This document shows positions 44,313-55,065 of a DNA stretch of 64,000 bases, in pieces. This stretch comes from Palsa-892 sp035556215 (lineage in GTDB: Bacteria; Pseudomonadota; Alphaproteobacteria; Rhizobiales; Xanthobacteraceae). The notes under the pieces were generated by a model. That model saw nothing but the letters and a program-made list of their open reading frames with translations, was not told the DNA's origin and searched no databases. Where the stretch lies: assembly GCA_035556215.1 (NCBI GenBank), contig DATMFI010000004.1, positions 62,001 to 126,000 of the forward strand, read 5' to 3'. Both the position numbers and the translations under genes were made by a program. How positions within the stretch are numbered: the stretch's first letter is position 1; every line of letters starts with the position of its first letter.

Positions 44313-45179
44313 TTATTTCCGCGGGCCAAGCGTCACGCCCTTCGGCGGCGGGCGATCATCGGGCACGAAGAAATCCGGCGCGAGCGCCGAGTCCGGCGTG
44401 ATGCGATACTGCTCGAAATCGGTGACGCCTTCCGCGGCGAGAAAAGAATCGTCGATCAGGAAATTGCCGGTGAATTCGCGCGCCGGTTTCTGAAAAATCC
44501 TGTAGGCCGCATCGGCAAGAATCTCCGGCTTGCGGCTCATCTTCATGATTTTCTCGCCGCCGAGCAGATTTTCGATCGCGGCGGTCGCGATGGTCGTGCG
44601 CGGCCACAGCGCATTGACCGCGATGCCCTTCGGGCGCAACTCGCCGGCAAGCCCCAGCACCACCATGCTCATGCCGAACTTCGCCATGGTGTAGCCGGTG
44701 TGCGGCGCGAACCACTTTTCCTTCATGTCGAGCGGCGGCGACATCATCATGATGTGCGGGTTCGAGGCCTTGGCAAGGTAAGGGATCGCATATTTCGAGA
44801 CGAGAAACGTGCCGCGCGCATTGACCTGATGCATAAGATCAAAACGCTTCATCTCGATCTGCTCGACAGAAGCAAGGTTGATGGCGGAAGCGTTGTTGAC
44901 GACGATATCGATGCCGCCGAATTTTGCCGCCGCCCCGGCGAGCGCGGCCTTGACCGAATCCTCGTCGCGCACGTCGCAGACGATAGCCAGCGCCTTGCCG
45001 CCCGCCTTCTCGATTTCAGCCGCCGCCGTGTGAATGGTGCCCTTGAGCTTGGGGTTCGGCGTATCGGTCTTGGCGGCGATGGCGATATTCGCGCCGTCCC
45101 TCGCCGCCCGAAGCGCAATCGCAAGGCCAATGCCGCGCGAAGCGCCGGTGACGAAGAGGGTTTTGTCTTTCAGCGACAT
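44313..45179 (-). CDS. SDR family oxidoreductase (HSDL2-like)
   Basis: 288 residues. Rossmann motif VTGASRGIGLAIA, NNASAIN, and catalytic Tyr/Lys in YTMAKFG. Length and the C-terminal extension (PDDRPPPKG) match hydroxysteroid-dehydrogenase-like 2 proteins, which are linked to fatty-acid metabolism. It starts immediately after the acyl-CoA dehydrogenase stop (no spacer), so the two are probably co-transcribed and functionally linked in lipid oxidation (inference). Confidence 0.9.
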   Translation of the reverse strand: MSLKDKTLFVTGASRGIGLAIALRAARDGANIAIAAKTDTPNPKLKGTIHTAAAEIEKAGGKALAIVCDVRDEDSVKAALAGAAAKFGGIDIVVNNASAINLASVEQIEMKRFDLMHQVNARGTFLVSKYAIPYLAKASNPHIMMMSPPLDMKEKWFAPHTGYTMAKFGMSMVVLGLAGELRPKGIAVNALWPRTTIATAAIENLLGGEKIMKMSRKPEILADAAYRIFQKPAREFTGNFLIDDSFLAAEGVTDFEQYRITPDSALAPDFFVPDDRPPPKGVTLGPRK

Positions 45180-46961
45180 CTAGCCCGCCAGCGCCATTTC
45201 GGAATTCAGTACCGATTCCGCGCTCGCCATGACGACCGGCGCGAGGCCGAGTGCCGCCGGCAGCAAATTCTCGGCGAAGAAGCGCGCGATCTCGATACGC
45301 GCGAGATGCGCGGGATCGCTGTCGCCCTCCGCGCGGGCTTTCGATGCGGCGAGCGCCGCCTCCGCGAGATAGCTTGCACCGGCCACCAGCCCGAACAGCC
45401 GCTGATAGGGGGTTGCCCCCGCCAGCGCATCGTTCGGCTGCCTGCCGAGCGTCTCCAGAAGATAGCGCGAAGCCTGTTCGAGCGCGGCAAGCGCCTCATC
45501 GAGGCGGGCGGCGGCCGCGCCGAAATTTTCCCCGGAGGCTTTGACGGCGGCGGATGTCGCGTGGAAGCCTTTGAGCATCTTCTTCAGCGTCTCGCCGCCC
45601 GATTGCGTGATCTTGCGGGTGACGAGGTCGATCGACTGAATGCCGTTGGTGCCCTCGTAAATCGCGCTGATGCGTGAATCGCGATAATGCTGGGCGGCGC
45701 CCGTCTCCTCGATGAAGCCCATGCCGCCGTGGATCTGCACGCCGAGCGAGGCGACCTCGATACCGGCGTCGGTCGAGAACGCCTTGGCGATGGGCGTCAA
45801 AAGATTGCCCTCCTCGAAGGCGGCCTTGCGCTCGCTCGCATCCTTCAGAAACTTCGCGCGGTCGAGGGCATCGGCGCATTTCAGCGAGATCGCGCGCGAT
45901 GCCGAAGTGAGCGCGCGCATGGTGAGCAGCATGCGCTTGACGTCCGGGTGATTGATGATCGCGGTCTGCTTGCCGTCCGCGCCCTGGCCCTGCTTGCGCT
46001 CGCGCGCGTAATCGAAGGCTTGCTGCATGGCGCGCTCGGCGATCGCGACGCCCTGCACGCCGACACCGAGCCGCGCATTGTTCATCATCGTGAACATGCA
46101 TTGCAGGCCCTTATTCTCCTCGCCGACGAGATAGCCGACGGCGCCGTCATGATCGCCATAGACCATGACGCAGGTCGGGGACGCGTGAATGCCGAGCTTG
46201 TGCTCGACGCTCGCGGCGCGCAGATCGTTGCGCTGCCCGAGCGAGCCGTCGTCCTTCACCATGAATTTCGGCACGAGAAAAAGCGAAATGCCCCTGGTGC
46301 CCGCAGGCGCATCGGGCAGGCGCGCGAGCACGAAATGCACGATATTGTCGGTCATGTCGTGCTCGCCGTAAGTGATAAAGATCTTCTGGCCCTTGAGGCG
46401 ATAGCTGCCGTCGGGCTGCCTGACCGCGCGCGTCGTCAGCGCGCCGACATCGGAGCCGGCCTGCGGCTCGGTGAGCTGCATGGTGCCGGTCCATTCGCCC
46501 GAGACGAGCTTGGCGAAATATTTTTGCTTGAGCGCCTCGGAGGCATGCGCGTGCATCGCCTCGATGGCGGCGGTCGTCAAAAGCGGCCCGAGCGCCCAAG
46601 CCATCGAGGCGGCCGTCCAGAATTCGGCGCAGGCCATGTTGACGATATTCGGCAGCCCCTGGCCGCCATATTCGGGCGGCGCCCCGAGGCCCTGCCAGCC
46701 CGCCGCGCACCAGGCCTGATACGTCTCTTTCCAGCCCTTTGGGGTGCGAACGACGCCATTCTCGAATTTCGTTCCCTCGATATCGCCGATGCGGTTCAGG
46801 GGCGCGATCCGTTCGCCCGCGAATTTGCCCGCTTCCTCGAGTACGCTTTTGACGAGATCGGGGGACAGATCAGGTACCGCACCTTCGTCGGAGAGGCGCT
46901 TCAGGCTCGTGCAATGTTCGAGAAAAAACAGCGTGTCGTTGACGGGAGCTAAATAGCGCAT
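45180..46961 (-). CDS. Acyl-CoA dehydrogenase
   Basis: 593 residues, the longer FadE5-like class with a C-terminal extension domain. FAD site MQLTEPQAGSDVG, TYGEHDMTDNIVH, catalytic Glu in IYEGTNGIQSIDLVTRK, and helical extension beyond about 480. It oxidises an acyl-CoA to the 2-enoyl-CoA with ETF as acceptor. I chose ATG 46961 (MRYLAPVND, family-typical start, GGGG upstream) over 46982. Divergent from tsaC/sua5. Confidence 0.94.
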   Translation of the reverse strand: MRYLAPVNDTLFFLEHCTSLKRLSDEGAVPDLSPDLVKSVLEEAGKFAGERIAPLNRIGDIEGTKFENGVVRTPKGWKETYQAWCAAGWQGLGAPPEYGGQGLPNIVNMACAEFWTAASMAWALGPLLTTAAIEAMHAHASEALKQKYFAKLVSGEWTGTMQLTEPQAGSDVGALTTRAVRQPDGSYRLKGQKIFITYGEHDMTDNIVHFVLARLPDAPAGTRGISLFLVPKFMVKDDGSLGQRNDLRAASVEHKLGIHASPTCVMVYGDHDGAVGYLVGEENKGLQCMFTMMNNARLGVGVQGVAIAERAMQQAFDYARERKQGQGADGKQTAIINHPDVKRMLLTMRALTSASRAISLKCADALDRAKFLKDASERKAAFEEGNLLTPIAKAFSTDAGIEVASLGVQIHGGMGFIEETGAAQHYRDSRISAIYEGTNGIQSIDLVTRKITQSGGETLKKMLKGFHATSAAVKASGENFGAAAARLDEALAALEQASRYLLETLGRQPNDALAGATPYQRLFGLVAGASYLAEAALAASKARAEGDSDPAHLARIEIARFFAENLLPAALGLAPVVMASAESVLNSEMALAG

Positions 46962-47029
46962 GCAATCCCCGGCTTCTGCCAAGTAGCGATTTTCGCTACA
47001 GAGTGGCCGTGCATGAGAGGAACGTCAAC

Positions 47030-48022
47030 GTGACGGAAGTGAAGGCCGCCGTAGCGTCAACCCGCCTCGAGAAGGCGGACGCCGAAGGCATCAATGAAGC
47101 AGCGCATGTACTCGCCACCGGCGGGCTCGCGGCATTCCCGACCGAAACGGTCTATGGCCTCGGCGCCGACGCGACCAATCCGGCGGCGATCGCCCGGCTC
47201 TACGCCGCCAAGGGGCGGCCGTCGTTCAATCCGCTGATCGCGCACGTCGTCGATATCGAAGCGGCAAAGCGCGTCGGGCATTTCAACGCGCTTGCGCTGG
47301 TGCTCGCGGCGAAATTCTGGCCGGGGCCGCTCACGCTCGTCGTGCCGTCCGCGGGTGTCGCGTGCGATCTCGCGCGCGCCGGACTCGATACAGTCGGCAT
47401 CCGCGTGCCGCATCATCCTGCCGCGCAGCGCCTGCTCTCGGCATTCGGCAAGCCGGTCGCGGCTCCGAGCGCCAACCGCTCCGGCCATGTTTCGCCGACG
47501 ACGGCGGATCATGTGATGAGCGATCTCATGGGACATATCGATTTCATCCTCGACGGCGGACAAACGGCGCTCGGGCTCGAATCGACGATCGTCGATTGCA
47601 CCGGGAATGCGCCGCGCATTCTGCGCGCCGGCGGCGTGCCGCGCGAGAAACTGGAGCAAGCGCTCGGTGTGCCGCTCGCGCAGGCAGCCGCGCATGACGG
47701 CGCAGCGCCCACCTCGCCCGGCCAGCTCGCTTCGCATTACGCAACGCTCGCCGCGATCCGGTTACATGCGCGCGAAGTTTTGCCCGGCGAAGCATTGCTC
47801 GCGTTCGGTGCGCAATTACCGGAAAGCGCGGCGCAAGCTGCCGCGACGCTCAACCTTTCGCCGCGCGGCGATCTCGTGGAAGCGGCGACCAATCTGTTCG
47901 CGCATCTGCGCGCGCTCGACGCGACGGGCGCGAAGACCATCGCCGTGATGCCGATCCCGGCGCATGATCTTGGCGAGGCGATCAACGACCGCCTCGCCCG
48001 CGCCGCCGCGCCGCGCCGCTAG
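47030..48022 (+). CDS. L-threonylcarbamoyladenylate synthase (Sua5 type)
   Basis: 330 residues. YrdC domain (about 20-210) with FPTETVYGLGADATNP, KGRPSFNPLIAHV, KPVAAPSANRSGHVSPTT, followed by the Sua5 linker and C-terminal Rossmann domain. Makes threonylcarbamoyl-AMP for t6A37 of tRNA. A GTG at 47030 with GAGAGG 9 bp upstream is the likely start; the GTG at 47003 is an alternative. Being the long Sua5 form rather than the short TsaC is usual in alphaproteobacteria. Confidence 0.95.
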   Translation: MTEVKAAVASTRLEKADAEGINEAAHVLATGGLAAFPTETVYGLGADATNPAAIARLYAAKGRPSFNPLIAHVVDIEAAKRVGHFNALALVLAAKFWPGPLTLVVPSAGVACDLARAGLDTVGIRVPHHPAAQRLLSAFGKPVAAPSANRSGHVSPTTADHVMSDLMGHIDFILDGGQTALGLESTIVDCTGNAPRILRAGGVPREKLEQALGVPLAQAAAHDGAAPTSPGQLASHYATLAAIRLHAREVLPGEALLAFGAQLPESAAQAAATLNLSPRGDLVEAATNLFAHLRALDATGAKTIAVMPIPAHDLGEAINDRLARAAAPRR

Positions 48023-48101
48023 TCATGTGGTAATCGCCGGGCTCGTATGAGGGACCGGCCGCACTCTCGCCCGCGCTGGCGGGATCGTCTATTCTAGCGC
48101 C

Positions 48102-48656
48102 ATGCATTTGCGTGCCGTTTTCCTTGCTTTCCTGCTGCTCACCTTCGCCGCGCCTTCCGGCGCCGAGGTGGAAAAGTTCATGCGCCCGTCAGGCGGCAGC
48201 CTGCAGCCGTATTTCCGCATGAAGTTCACCCCGCCCGCGGGCTGGGTGCAGGACGACAACGCCACCCGCGAAAACGGCGTGGCGATCTACGTCCCCGAGG
48301 GCGAGGACTACAGCAGCGCGCCCGCGCTCATCTATATTCGCGTCTCGTACAATTCCGATCATCGCAGCCTCGCCACGTTCATCGAGGTCGCGCATGAGCG
48401 CTGGAAGGCGGCGGTGAAAGATTCGAAAATCGAAAAGCGCCCGAGCGAGAAACGTTCGAGCGGCCAGCCGGGCTTCCAGATCTATCACTTCACCAATCCG
48501 AGCCACCCGCAGCAGGCTTATGAGATGATGGCCTATGGCGAGGACAAGGATAAGGACGGCAACGCCTTCTTTCTGATGATCGCGCTCACCGGCGCTTCAC
48601 AAAAGGCGCTTGCCGATGCCGAAGCAGCCTATCGCGCGAGTCTGCGCGCTCATTAA
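48102..48656 (+). CDS. Secreted hypothetical protein
   Basis: 184 residues. Signal peptide at 1-21 (VFLAFLLLTFAAPSGA). The mature domain (FTPPAGWVQDDNATRENGVAIYVPEGEDY...FIEVAHERWKAAVKDSK...FQIYHFTNPSHPQQAYEMMAYGEDKDKDG) reads like a small alpha/beta periplasmic protein. No catalytic motif and no cysteines. Family not recognised. Ends 14 bp before the flavoprotein gene and may be co-transcribed with it. Confidence 0.75.
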   Translation: MHLRAVFLAFLLLTFAAPSGAEVEKFMRPSGGSLQPYFRMKFTPPAGWVQDDNATRENGVAIYVPEGEDYSSAPALIYIRVSYNSDHRSLATFIEVAHERWKAAVKDSKIEKRPSEKRSSGQPGFQIYHFTNPSHPQQAYEMMAYGEDKDKDGNAFFLMIALTGASQKALADAEAAYRASLRAH

Positions 48657-48670
48657 CACCGGAACCAATC

Positions 48671-50103
<1,433 letters not shown>

Positions 50104-50107
<4 letters not shown>

Positions 50108-50538
50108 GCAAGACGCCTCCCAGCGCGAATGACGTCGTGCCGACGCTCGCCGCGAGCGCGGCCTGCTTTCGCGGCGGCAAGGTGCTGATCGCCAAGCGCA
50201 TCAAACCGTCATTGTGGAGCCTGCCGGGCGGGCGGCTCGAGCCGGGCGAGACGCTCGCCGAAGCCGCGATGCGCGAACTGTTCGAGGAAACCGGGGTCAC
50301 CGCCGAAGTTGTCGGGCCTGCCGGGCAAACGGAGGTGATCCGCAAGGACCGGAGCGGCGCAATTGTCGCGCGTTTCGAGATCCATGCCTTCGCCGCGCGC
50401 TGGATTGCCGGTGAAGCCGCACCCGGCCCGGAGGCCGCCGAAGTCGCCTGGGTCGAGCCTGAGGAAATTGCCGCCTATAACGCGACCGAAGGCTTGCTGC
50501 CGATCGTGCTCAAGGCGCGGCGGCTATTGGGCGCCTGA
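50104..50538 (+). CDS. NUDIX hydrolase
   Basis: 144 residues. A complete NUDIX box lies at about residues 43-65: PGGRLEPGETLAEAAMREL followed by FEETGV. It hydrolyses a nucleoside diphosphate linked to another group; substrate unknown (ADP-ribose, 8-oxo-dGTP or others). The start is ambiguous: the TTG at 50104 overlaps the previous stop, and a GTG at 50137 would also spare the domain. The frame is open through the preceding gene, but that is not coding. It often pairs with TIGR02301 genes in Rhizobiales. Confidence 0.88.
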
Positions 50539-50591
50539 CGCGCCTCTTCACCCGCCTTGCGTCCGCCACGAAACCGGAACATATCAGCAGC

Positions 50592-51158
50592 ATGTTCGCA
50601 GCCATGTTCGCAACCATGCGCCATCCGCGTTTTGCCATTGTGAGCCTCATCGCCGTGCTGCTGCTGTGGCCCGCGGTTGCGCAAGCGCAGTTCTGGTCGC
50701 CGTGGTTCTCGCGCGGCTACCGGCCGCCGCCGCGCGGCGGCGGCGTGTTCGACACGCTGCGGCCGTGGGGCGAGCCGCGCCACACACCGAGCCCAAGCCC
50801 GAAGGCACAGCAGAAGAAGGCGCCTGAAACGGCGAAGGCGCCGACCGAGGAACGGCCGGTGCCCTATGACAAGGATCTCGCGCGGCTCGCCGAACTGCTC
50901 GGCGCACTGCATTACCTGCGGCCGCTATGCGGCAGCCAGGATCGCGATCGCTGGCGGGGCGAGATGCAGGATCTCCTCGACACCGAGCAGCCCTCGCCCG
51001 AGCGCAAGGATCGGCTCGTGGCGAGCTTCAACCGCGGCTATCAGTCGTACGAGCTGACCTACCGGAACTGCACGGCCTCGGCGAACCTCGCCATCGGCCG
51101 CTCGCTCGACGAAGGCGCCAAGCTCGCCCGCGATATCGCCACGCGCTTCGGCAACTGA
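50592..51158 (+). CDS. TIGR02301 family secreted protein
   Basis: 188 residues. Signal peptide (to about residue 32, VSLIAVLLLWPAVAQA), a Pro/Arg-rich spacer (about 35-85) and a helical C-terminal domain (DLARLAELLGALHYLRPLC; SFNRGYQSYELTYRNC) with two conserved cysteines. TIGR02301 is a Rhizobiales family of unknown function. Start options are ATG 50592, 50604 or 50616; the last puts the signal peptide at the very N terminus (MRHPRFAIV). Confidence 0.85.
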   Translation: MFAAMFATMRHPRFAIVSLIAVLLLWPAVAQAQFWSPWFSRGYRPPPRGGGVFDTLRPWGEPRHTPSPSPKAQQKKAPETAKAPTEERPVPYDKDLARLAELLGALHYLRPLCGSQDRDRWRGEMQDLLDTEQPSPERKDRLVASFNRGYQSYELTYRNCTASANLAIGRSLDEGAKLARDIATRFGN

Positions 51159-51265
51159 CGGCATTTTATCCACTGCGTTAACCTTCTTTAATTTTTGCCA
51201 AGGACGAATCCGCAGGCACCCGCTAGGGTGACGGAAATCCTGCTTTTTCGCGGAGACGCATTTCC

Positions 51266-51538
51266 GTGCGCCTGATACCCTTGCCCAATTTCCTCGGCGA
51301 CAAACCGGAACACGATTCCGAGGACGAACGCCGCGCGGCCTTCGCCTATATCTCGGAAGCCTGGGAAGAAGCGCGCTTCGACGGCATCGACAGCGATTGC
51401 CTGGCGCAGGTCGCCCTGTTTTCGGCGCTCAACGAACTGGTCGCGACCTATGGCGAGGAAGCGACCTGCCGCTACACCGAGGGGCTTGCCGAGCGCATCC
51501 GCGCCGGCGAATTCACCGTCTCGCCGGTGAAGCAGTAA
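51266..51538 (+). CDS. Conserved small hypothetical protein, acidic, 90 residues
   Basis: GTG 51266 with CGGAGA about 12 bp upstream. Acidic, helical, no signal or TM: DERRAAFAYISEAWEEARFDGIDSDC, FSALNELVATYGEEATCRYTEGLAERIRAGEFTV. Possibly a small regulatory or adaptor protein; family not recognised. It ends exactly where the convergent dihydroorotase gene ends. Confidence 0.65.
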   Translation: MRLIPLPNFLGDKPEHDSEDERRAAFAYISEAWEEARFDGIDSDCLAQVALFSALNELVATYGEEATCRYTEGLAERIRAGEFTVSPVKQ

Positions 51539-52864
51539 TCAATCGAGATTGAACTTCACCGTTTCGCCGAGCGACGGCGAGACGAGTTCGCTTTCCCACA
51601 TCACGCGGCGGCCGCGGATGATGGTGCCGACCGGCCAGCCGGTGACCTTCATGCCATCGTAGGGCGTCCAGCCGCACTTCGAGCCGATCCAGGAATCGCG
51701 GATCGTCTCTTCGCGCTTGAGATCAACGATGGTGAAATCGGCGTCATAGCCCTCGCGGATTTCGCCCTTGCCCTTGATGCCAAAAAGTTTCGCGGGCTTG
51801 GTGGATGACAGATCGATGAAGCGCTCGAGCGAGAGCCTGCCGGCATGCACATGGTTCAGCATCACCGGCACCAGCGTCTGCACGCCGGGCATCCCCGACG
51901 GGCTCGATGGATAGGGCTTCGCCTTTTCCTCGAGCGTATGCGGCGCGTGATCGGAGCCGAGCGCGTCGGCGATGCCGCTCGTCACCCCCCACCAGATCGT
52001 CTCGCGATGCGGCTCGGGCCGGAGCGGCGGATTCATCTGCGCTTTGGTGCCGAGGCGCTCGTAGCATTCGGGCGCAGCCAATGTGAGATGCTGCGGCGTG
52101 ACCTCGACGGAAGCGACGTCGCGATGATTGGCGAGAAATTTCATCTCGTCGCCGGTCGAGATGTGCAGCACATGCACCCTGGCGCCGGTCTCGCGCGCGA
52201 TGGTCACTAACCGCGTCGTCGCCATCAGGGCCGCCACTTCATCGCGCCACACCGGATGCGATGACGGATCGCCCTTGACCTGAAATTTCTTGCGCTCGTT
52301 GAGGCGCGGCTCGTCCTCGGCATGAAACGAGGCGCGGCGCTTGATGACCTTCAGGATCGCGCGCAGGCCCTCGTCGTCGCCGACCAGCAATTTGCCGGTC
52401 GATGAGCCCATGAACACCTTGATGCCGGCCGCGCCCGGCAGCCGCTCGAATTCCGGCAGGTGCTTCACATTGTCATGCGTGCCGCCGACGAAGAAGGCGA
52501 AGTCGCAATGCATGCGGTGATGGCCGCGCTTGACCTTGTCGGCGAGCGCCTCGGCGGAGATCGTCAGCGGATCGGTGTTCGGCATCTCGAAGACGGCGGT
52601 GACGCCGCCGAGCACCGCCGAGCGCGAGCCGCTCTCCAGATCTTCCTTGTGCGTATTGCCGGGCTCGCGGAAATGCACCTGGGTGTCGATCACGCCGGGC
52701 AGAATGTGCAGGCCCTTGGCGTCGATCCTCTCCCCGGCATCGGCCTTGGCGAGATCGCCGATTCGCACGATCTTGCCGCCGCGCACGCCAATATCGCGCA
52801 CGCCGATGCCATCGGGTGTCGCTACCGCGCCGCGCGCAAGAATGAGATCGTAGTTTTCAGGCAT
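51539..52864 (-). CDS. pyrC: Dihydroorotase (class I-like)
   Basis: 441 residues, amidohydrolase TIM barrel: GVIDTQVHFREPGNTHKED, GGVTAVFEMPNTDPLT, the probable carbamylated Lys in AGIKVFMGSSTG, HISTGDE, LGSDHAPHT. It closes carbamoyl-aspartate to dihydroorotate in pyrimidine synthesis. The metal-binding His-x-His after Asp is here Gln-x-His (Gln62, His64), as I recall for several alphaproteobacterial members; an unusual site or a partner-dependent enzyme is possible. No other pyr gene is adjacent. Confidence 0.88.
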   Translation of the reverse strand: MPENYDLILARGAVATPDGIGVRDIGVRGGKIVRIGDLAKADAGERIDAKGLHILPGVIDTQVHFREPGNTHKEDLESGSRSAVLGGVTAVFEMPNTDPLTISAEALADKVKRGHHRMHCDFAFFVGGTHDNVKHLPEFERLPGAAGIKVFMGSSTGKLLVGDDEGLRAILKVIKRRASFHAEDEPRLNERKKFQVKGDPSSHPVWRDEVAALMATTRLVTIARETGARVHVLHISTGDEMKFLANHRDVASVEVTPQHLTLAAPECYERLGTKAQMNPPLRPEPHRETIWWGVTSGIADALGSDHAPHTLEEKAKPYPSSPSGMPGVQTLVPVMLNHVHAGRLSLERFIDLSSTKPAKLFGIKGKGEIREGYDADFTIVDLKREETIRDSWIGSKCGWTPYDGMKVTGWPVGTIIRGRRVMWESELVSPSLGETVKFNLD

Positions 52865-52969
52865 TTCCCTTGACCCCGCCGCCGCTTCAACGCACTTCTA
52901 CTACGTTGGTATTGTCCCCCGCCCCCTCGGCCTTACGTGCCGGGGGAGCGATTGGCAAGAATATAAACG

Positions 52970-53833
52970 ATGCAAGCCGCAATTCTCCCCGAACGAGCCG
53001 TACTTCGCATCAGCGGTGACGATGCGCGGCATTTTCTGCAAAATCTCGTCACCAACGACATTGAAAAACTCCCGAGCGGAGAAGCGCGTTTCGCCGCGCT
53101 GCTCACGCCGCAAGGCAAAATCTTATTCGATTTTTTCGTAATCGTGCGCGGAAACGAATTTTTGCTCGATGCACCGAAAGCTTCCGCTGCGGAGCTCACA
53201 AAGCGTCTTCGTTTCTACAAGTTACGCGCCAAGGTTGACATCGACGAAACGAATTTCACAGTCGCCGTTGTATTTGATGGCCAACAAAAGCCGCATTTCG
53301 ATATCGCGTTCACGGATCCGCGGCACAAGCAGTTGGGCACGCGGATTGTGTTACCGCCCGCCGAGGCTGAAAATAATCTGCGCACAGCGGGACTGGCACT
53401 CGTCGATGCCGGCGAGTGGCAGAAACATCGCATCGCGCTCGGCATTCCCGAAGGCGGCAAGGATTTCGTTTATGGCGACACCTTCCCGCATGAGGCCGAC
53501 ATGGATCAGCTCGGCGGCGTCGATTTCAGGAAGGGCTGCTTCATCGGGCAGGAAGTCGTCTCCCGCATGCAGCACAAGACGGTGGTGCGCACGCGCGTCG
53601 TGCCGGTCGCCTTCGACGGCGCGCCGCCCGCGCAAGGCGCTGAAGTAAAAATCGGCGAGAGGGCCGCCGGCACTTTCGGCTCGAGCATCGACGGGCGCGG
53701 GCTCGCGAAACTCCGGCTCGATCGTGTCGAGGACGGCCTGAAAGCCAATGAGACACTGAGCGCAGGCGGCATTACGCTTTCGCTCGTAAAACCCGATTGG
53801 GCAAAATTTCCGTTTCCCGGAGAAAGCGCATGA
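52970..53833 (+). CDS. ygfZ: Folate-binding YgfZ/IbaG-type Fe-S assembly factor
   Basis: 287 residues. Aminomethyltransferase-like folate fold (LRISGDDARHFLQNLVTNDI) and the signature KGCFIGQEVVSRMQHK with the reactive Cys near residue 190. YgfZ supports maturation of certain iron-sulfur enzymes such as MiaB. First gene of a four-gene run; its stop overlaps the tag start (ATGA). About 100 bp upstream contain a CCCCC/GGGGG hairpin (52917-52944). Confidence 0.95.
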   Translation: MQAAILPERAVLRISGDDARHFLQNLVTNDIEKLPSGEARFAALLTPQGKILFDFFVIVRGNEFLLDAPKASAAELTKRLRFYKLRAKVDIDETNFTVAVVFDGQQKPHFDIAFTDPRHKQLGTRIVLPPAEAENNLRTAGLALVDAGEWQKHRIALGIPEGGKDFVYGDTFPHEADMDQLGGVDFRKGCFIGQEVVSRMQHKTVVRTRVVPVAFDGAPPAQGAEVKIGERAAGTFGSSIDGRGLAKLRLDRVEDGLKANETLSAGGITLSLVKPDWAKFPFPGESA

Positions 53834-54420
53834 GCGCGGTGCTGCATGACGACGGCAAGAAACGCTGCCACTGGTGCGGCACCGATCCGCTCTATGTGAA
53901 GTATCACGACACCGAATGGGGCGTGCCGGAATACGACGACCGCGCGCTGTTCGAGAAACTCATTCTCGACGGCTTTCAGGCGGGCCTGTCGTGGATCACG
54001 ATTTTGCGCAAGCGCGACAATTTCCGCCGCGCCTTTTCGAACTTCGAGCCGGCGAAGATCGCGCGCTACGACAAGAAGAAGATCAAATCGCTGATGCAGG
54101 ACCCCGGCATCGTGCGTAACCAGATGAAAGTCGACGGCGCCGTGCTCTCGGCCAAAGCGTGGCTCGAAATGATGGAGAAAGGCCCGGGCTTCTCGGACTT
54201 CCTGTGGGACTTCGTCGATGGCAAGCCGAAGATCAACCGCTTCAAAACGCGCGGGCAGATTCCGGCGGAAACGCCGCTGTCGCAAAAGATTTCCAAGGAG
54301 TTGAAAGCGCGAGGCTTCAAATTCTGCGGGCCGACGATCGTCTACGCCTTCATGCAGGCGACCGGCATCGTCAACGATCACCTCGTAACGTGCCATCGCC
54401 ATGCGAAGCTTGCGAAATAA
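53830..54420 (+). CDS. tag: DNA-3-methyladenine glycosylase I
   Basis: 196 residues. Zinc-containing HhH-superfamily glycosylase: N-terminal RCHWCGTDPLYVKYHDTEWG (zinc Cys and substrate-pocket residues), FQAGLSWITILRKRDNFR, and C-terminal CHRHAK with His/Cys zinc ligands. Excises 3-methyladenine from DNA in base-excision repair. Overlaps ygfZ by ATGA; the next gene starts directly after its stop. Confidence 0.97.
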   Translation: MSAVLHDDGKKRCHWCGTDPLYVKYHDTEWGVPEYDDRALFEKLILDGFQAGLSWITILRKRDNFRRAFSNFEPAKIARYDKKKIKSLMQDPGIVRNQMKVDGAVLSAKAWLEMMEKGPGFSDFLWDFVDGKPKINRFKTRGQIPAETPLSQKISKELKARGFKFCGPTIVYAFMQATGIVNDHLVTCHRHAKLAK

Positions 54421-55056
54421 ATGCTGATGCGCCGCTCCCCTTCCCGCCCTGTCCGCGCCTGGCAGCGCATGCTGTCGGGCCGCAGGCTCGATCTTCTCGA
54501 TCCGTCGCCGCTCGACGTCGAGATCGAAGACATCGCGCATGGCCTTGCGCGCGTCGCGCGCTGGAACGGCCAGACCAAAGGCCCGCACATCTTTTCGGTC
54601 GCGCAGCATTCGCTGCTCGTCGAAGCGATCTCGAAGCGGCAGAATCCGAACGTCGATCGCGCCTGGCGGCTTGCGGTGTTTCTGCACGACGCCGCCGAAT
54701 ATGTGATCGGCGATCCGATCAGCCCGTTCAAGGCGGCGATCGGCGCGGACTACAAGCCGGTCGAGGCGCGGCTGATGCAGGCGATCTCCATTCGCTTCGG
54801 GCTGCCGCCGTCATGGCCGCAGGCGCTGACAAAAATCGTCAAGCAGGCCGATTTCGCCGCGGCGTATCTCGAGGCGACGCGGCTTGCGGGCTTTTCCGAG
54901 ACGGAAGCGCGAAAATTCTTCGGCCCTTCGCCCCGCCTCGACGCCGCCACGGAGAAGCGCTACCTCAGCCCGTGGGGCGCGGAGCTTGCGGAGAAGCGCT
55001 TTCTCAAGCGTTTCGCGGAACTCAGCGCCGGGCTGAAACCCAAAGGCAAAGGATAA
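54421..55056 (+). CDS. HD-domain hydrolase (YfbR-like)
   Basis: 211 residues. HD fold with HSLLVEAIS, FLHDAAEYVIGDPISPFK (His-Asp metal pair) and KQADFAAAYLEA (distal Asp). Likely a cytoplasmic 5'-nucleotidase or phosphohydrolase for deoxynucleotides or small nucleotides; substrate unproven. Starts immediately after the tag stop, with ATGs at codons 1 and 3, and is followed 9 bp later by the phosphatase gene. Confidence 0.88.
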   Translation: MLMRRSPSRPVRAWQRMLSGRRLDLLDPSPLDVEIEDIAHGLARVARWNGQTKGPHIFSVAQHSLLVEAISKRQNPNVDRAWRLAVFLHDAAEYVIGDPISPFKAAIGADYKPVEARLMQAISIRFGLPPSWPQALTKIVKQADFAAAYLEATRLAGFSETEARKFFGPSPRLDAATEKRYLSPWGAELAEKRFLKRFAELSAGLKPKGKG

Positions 55057-55065
55057 CGGCAAGAT

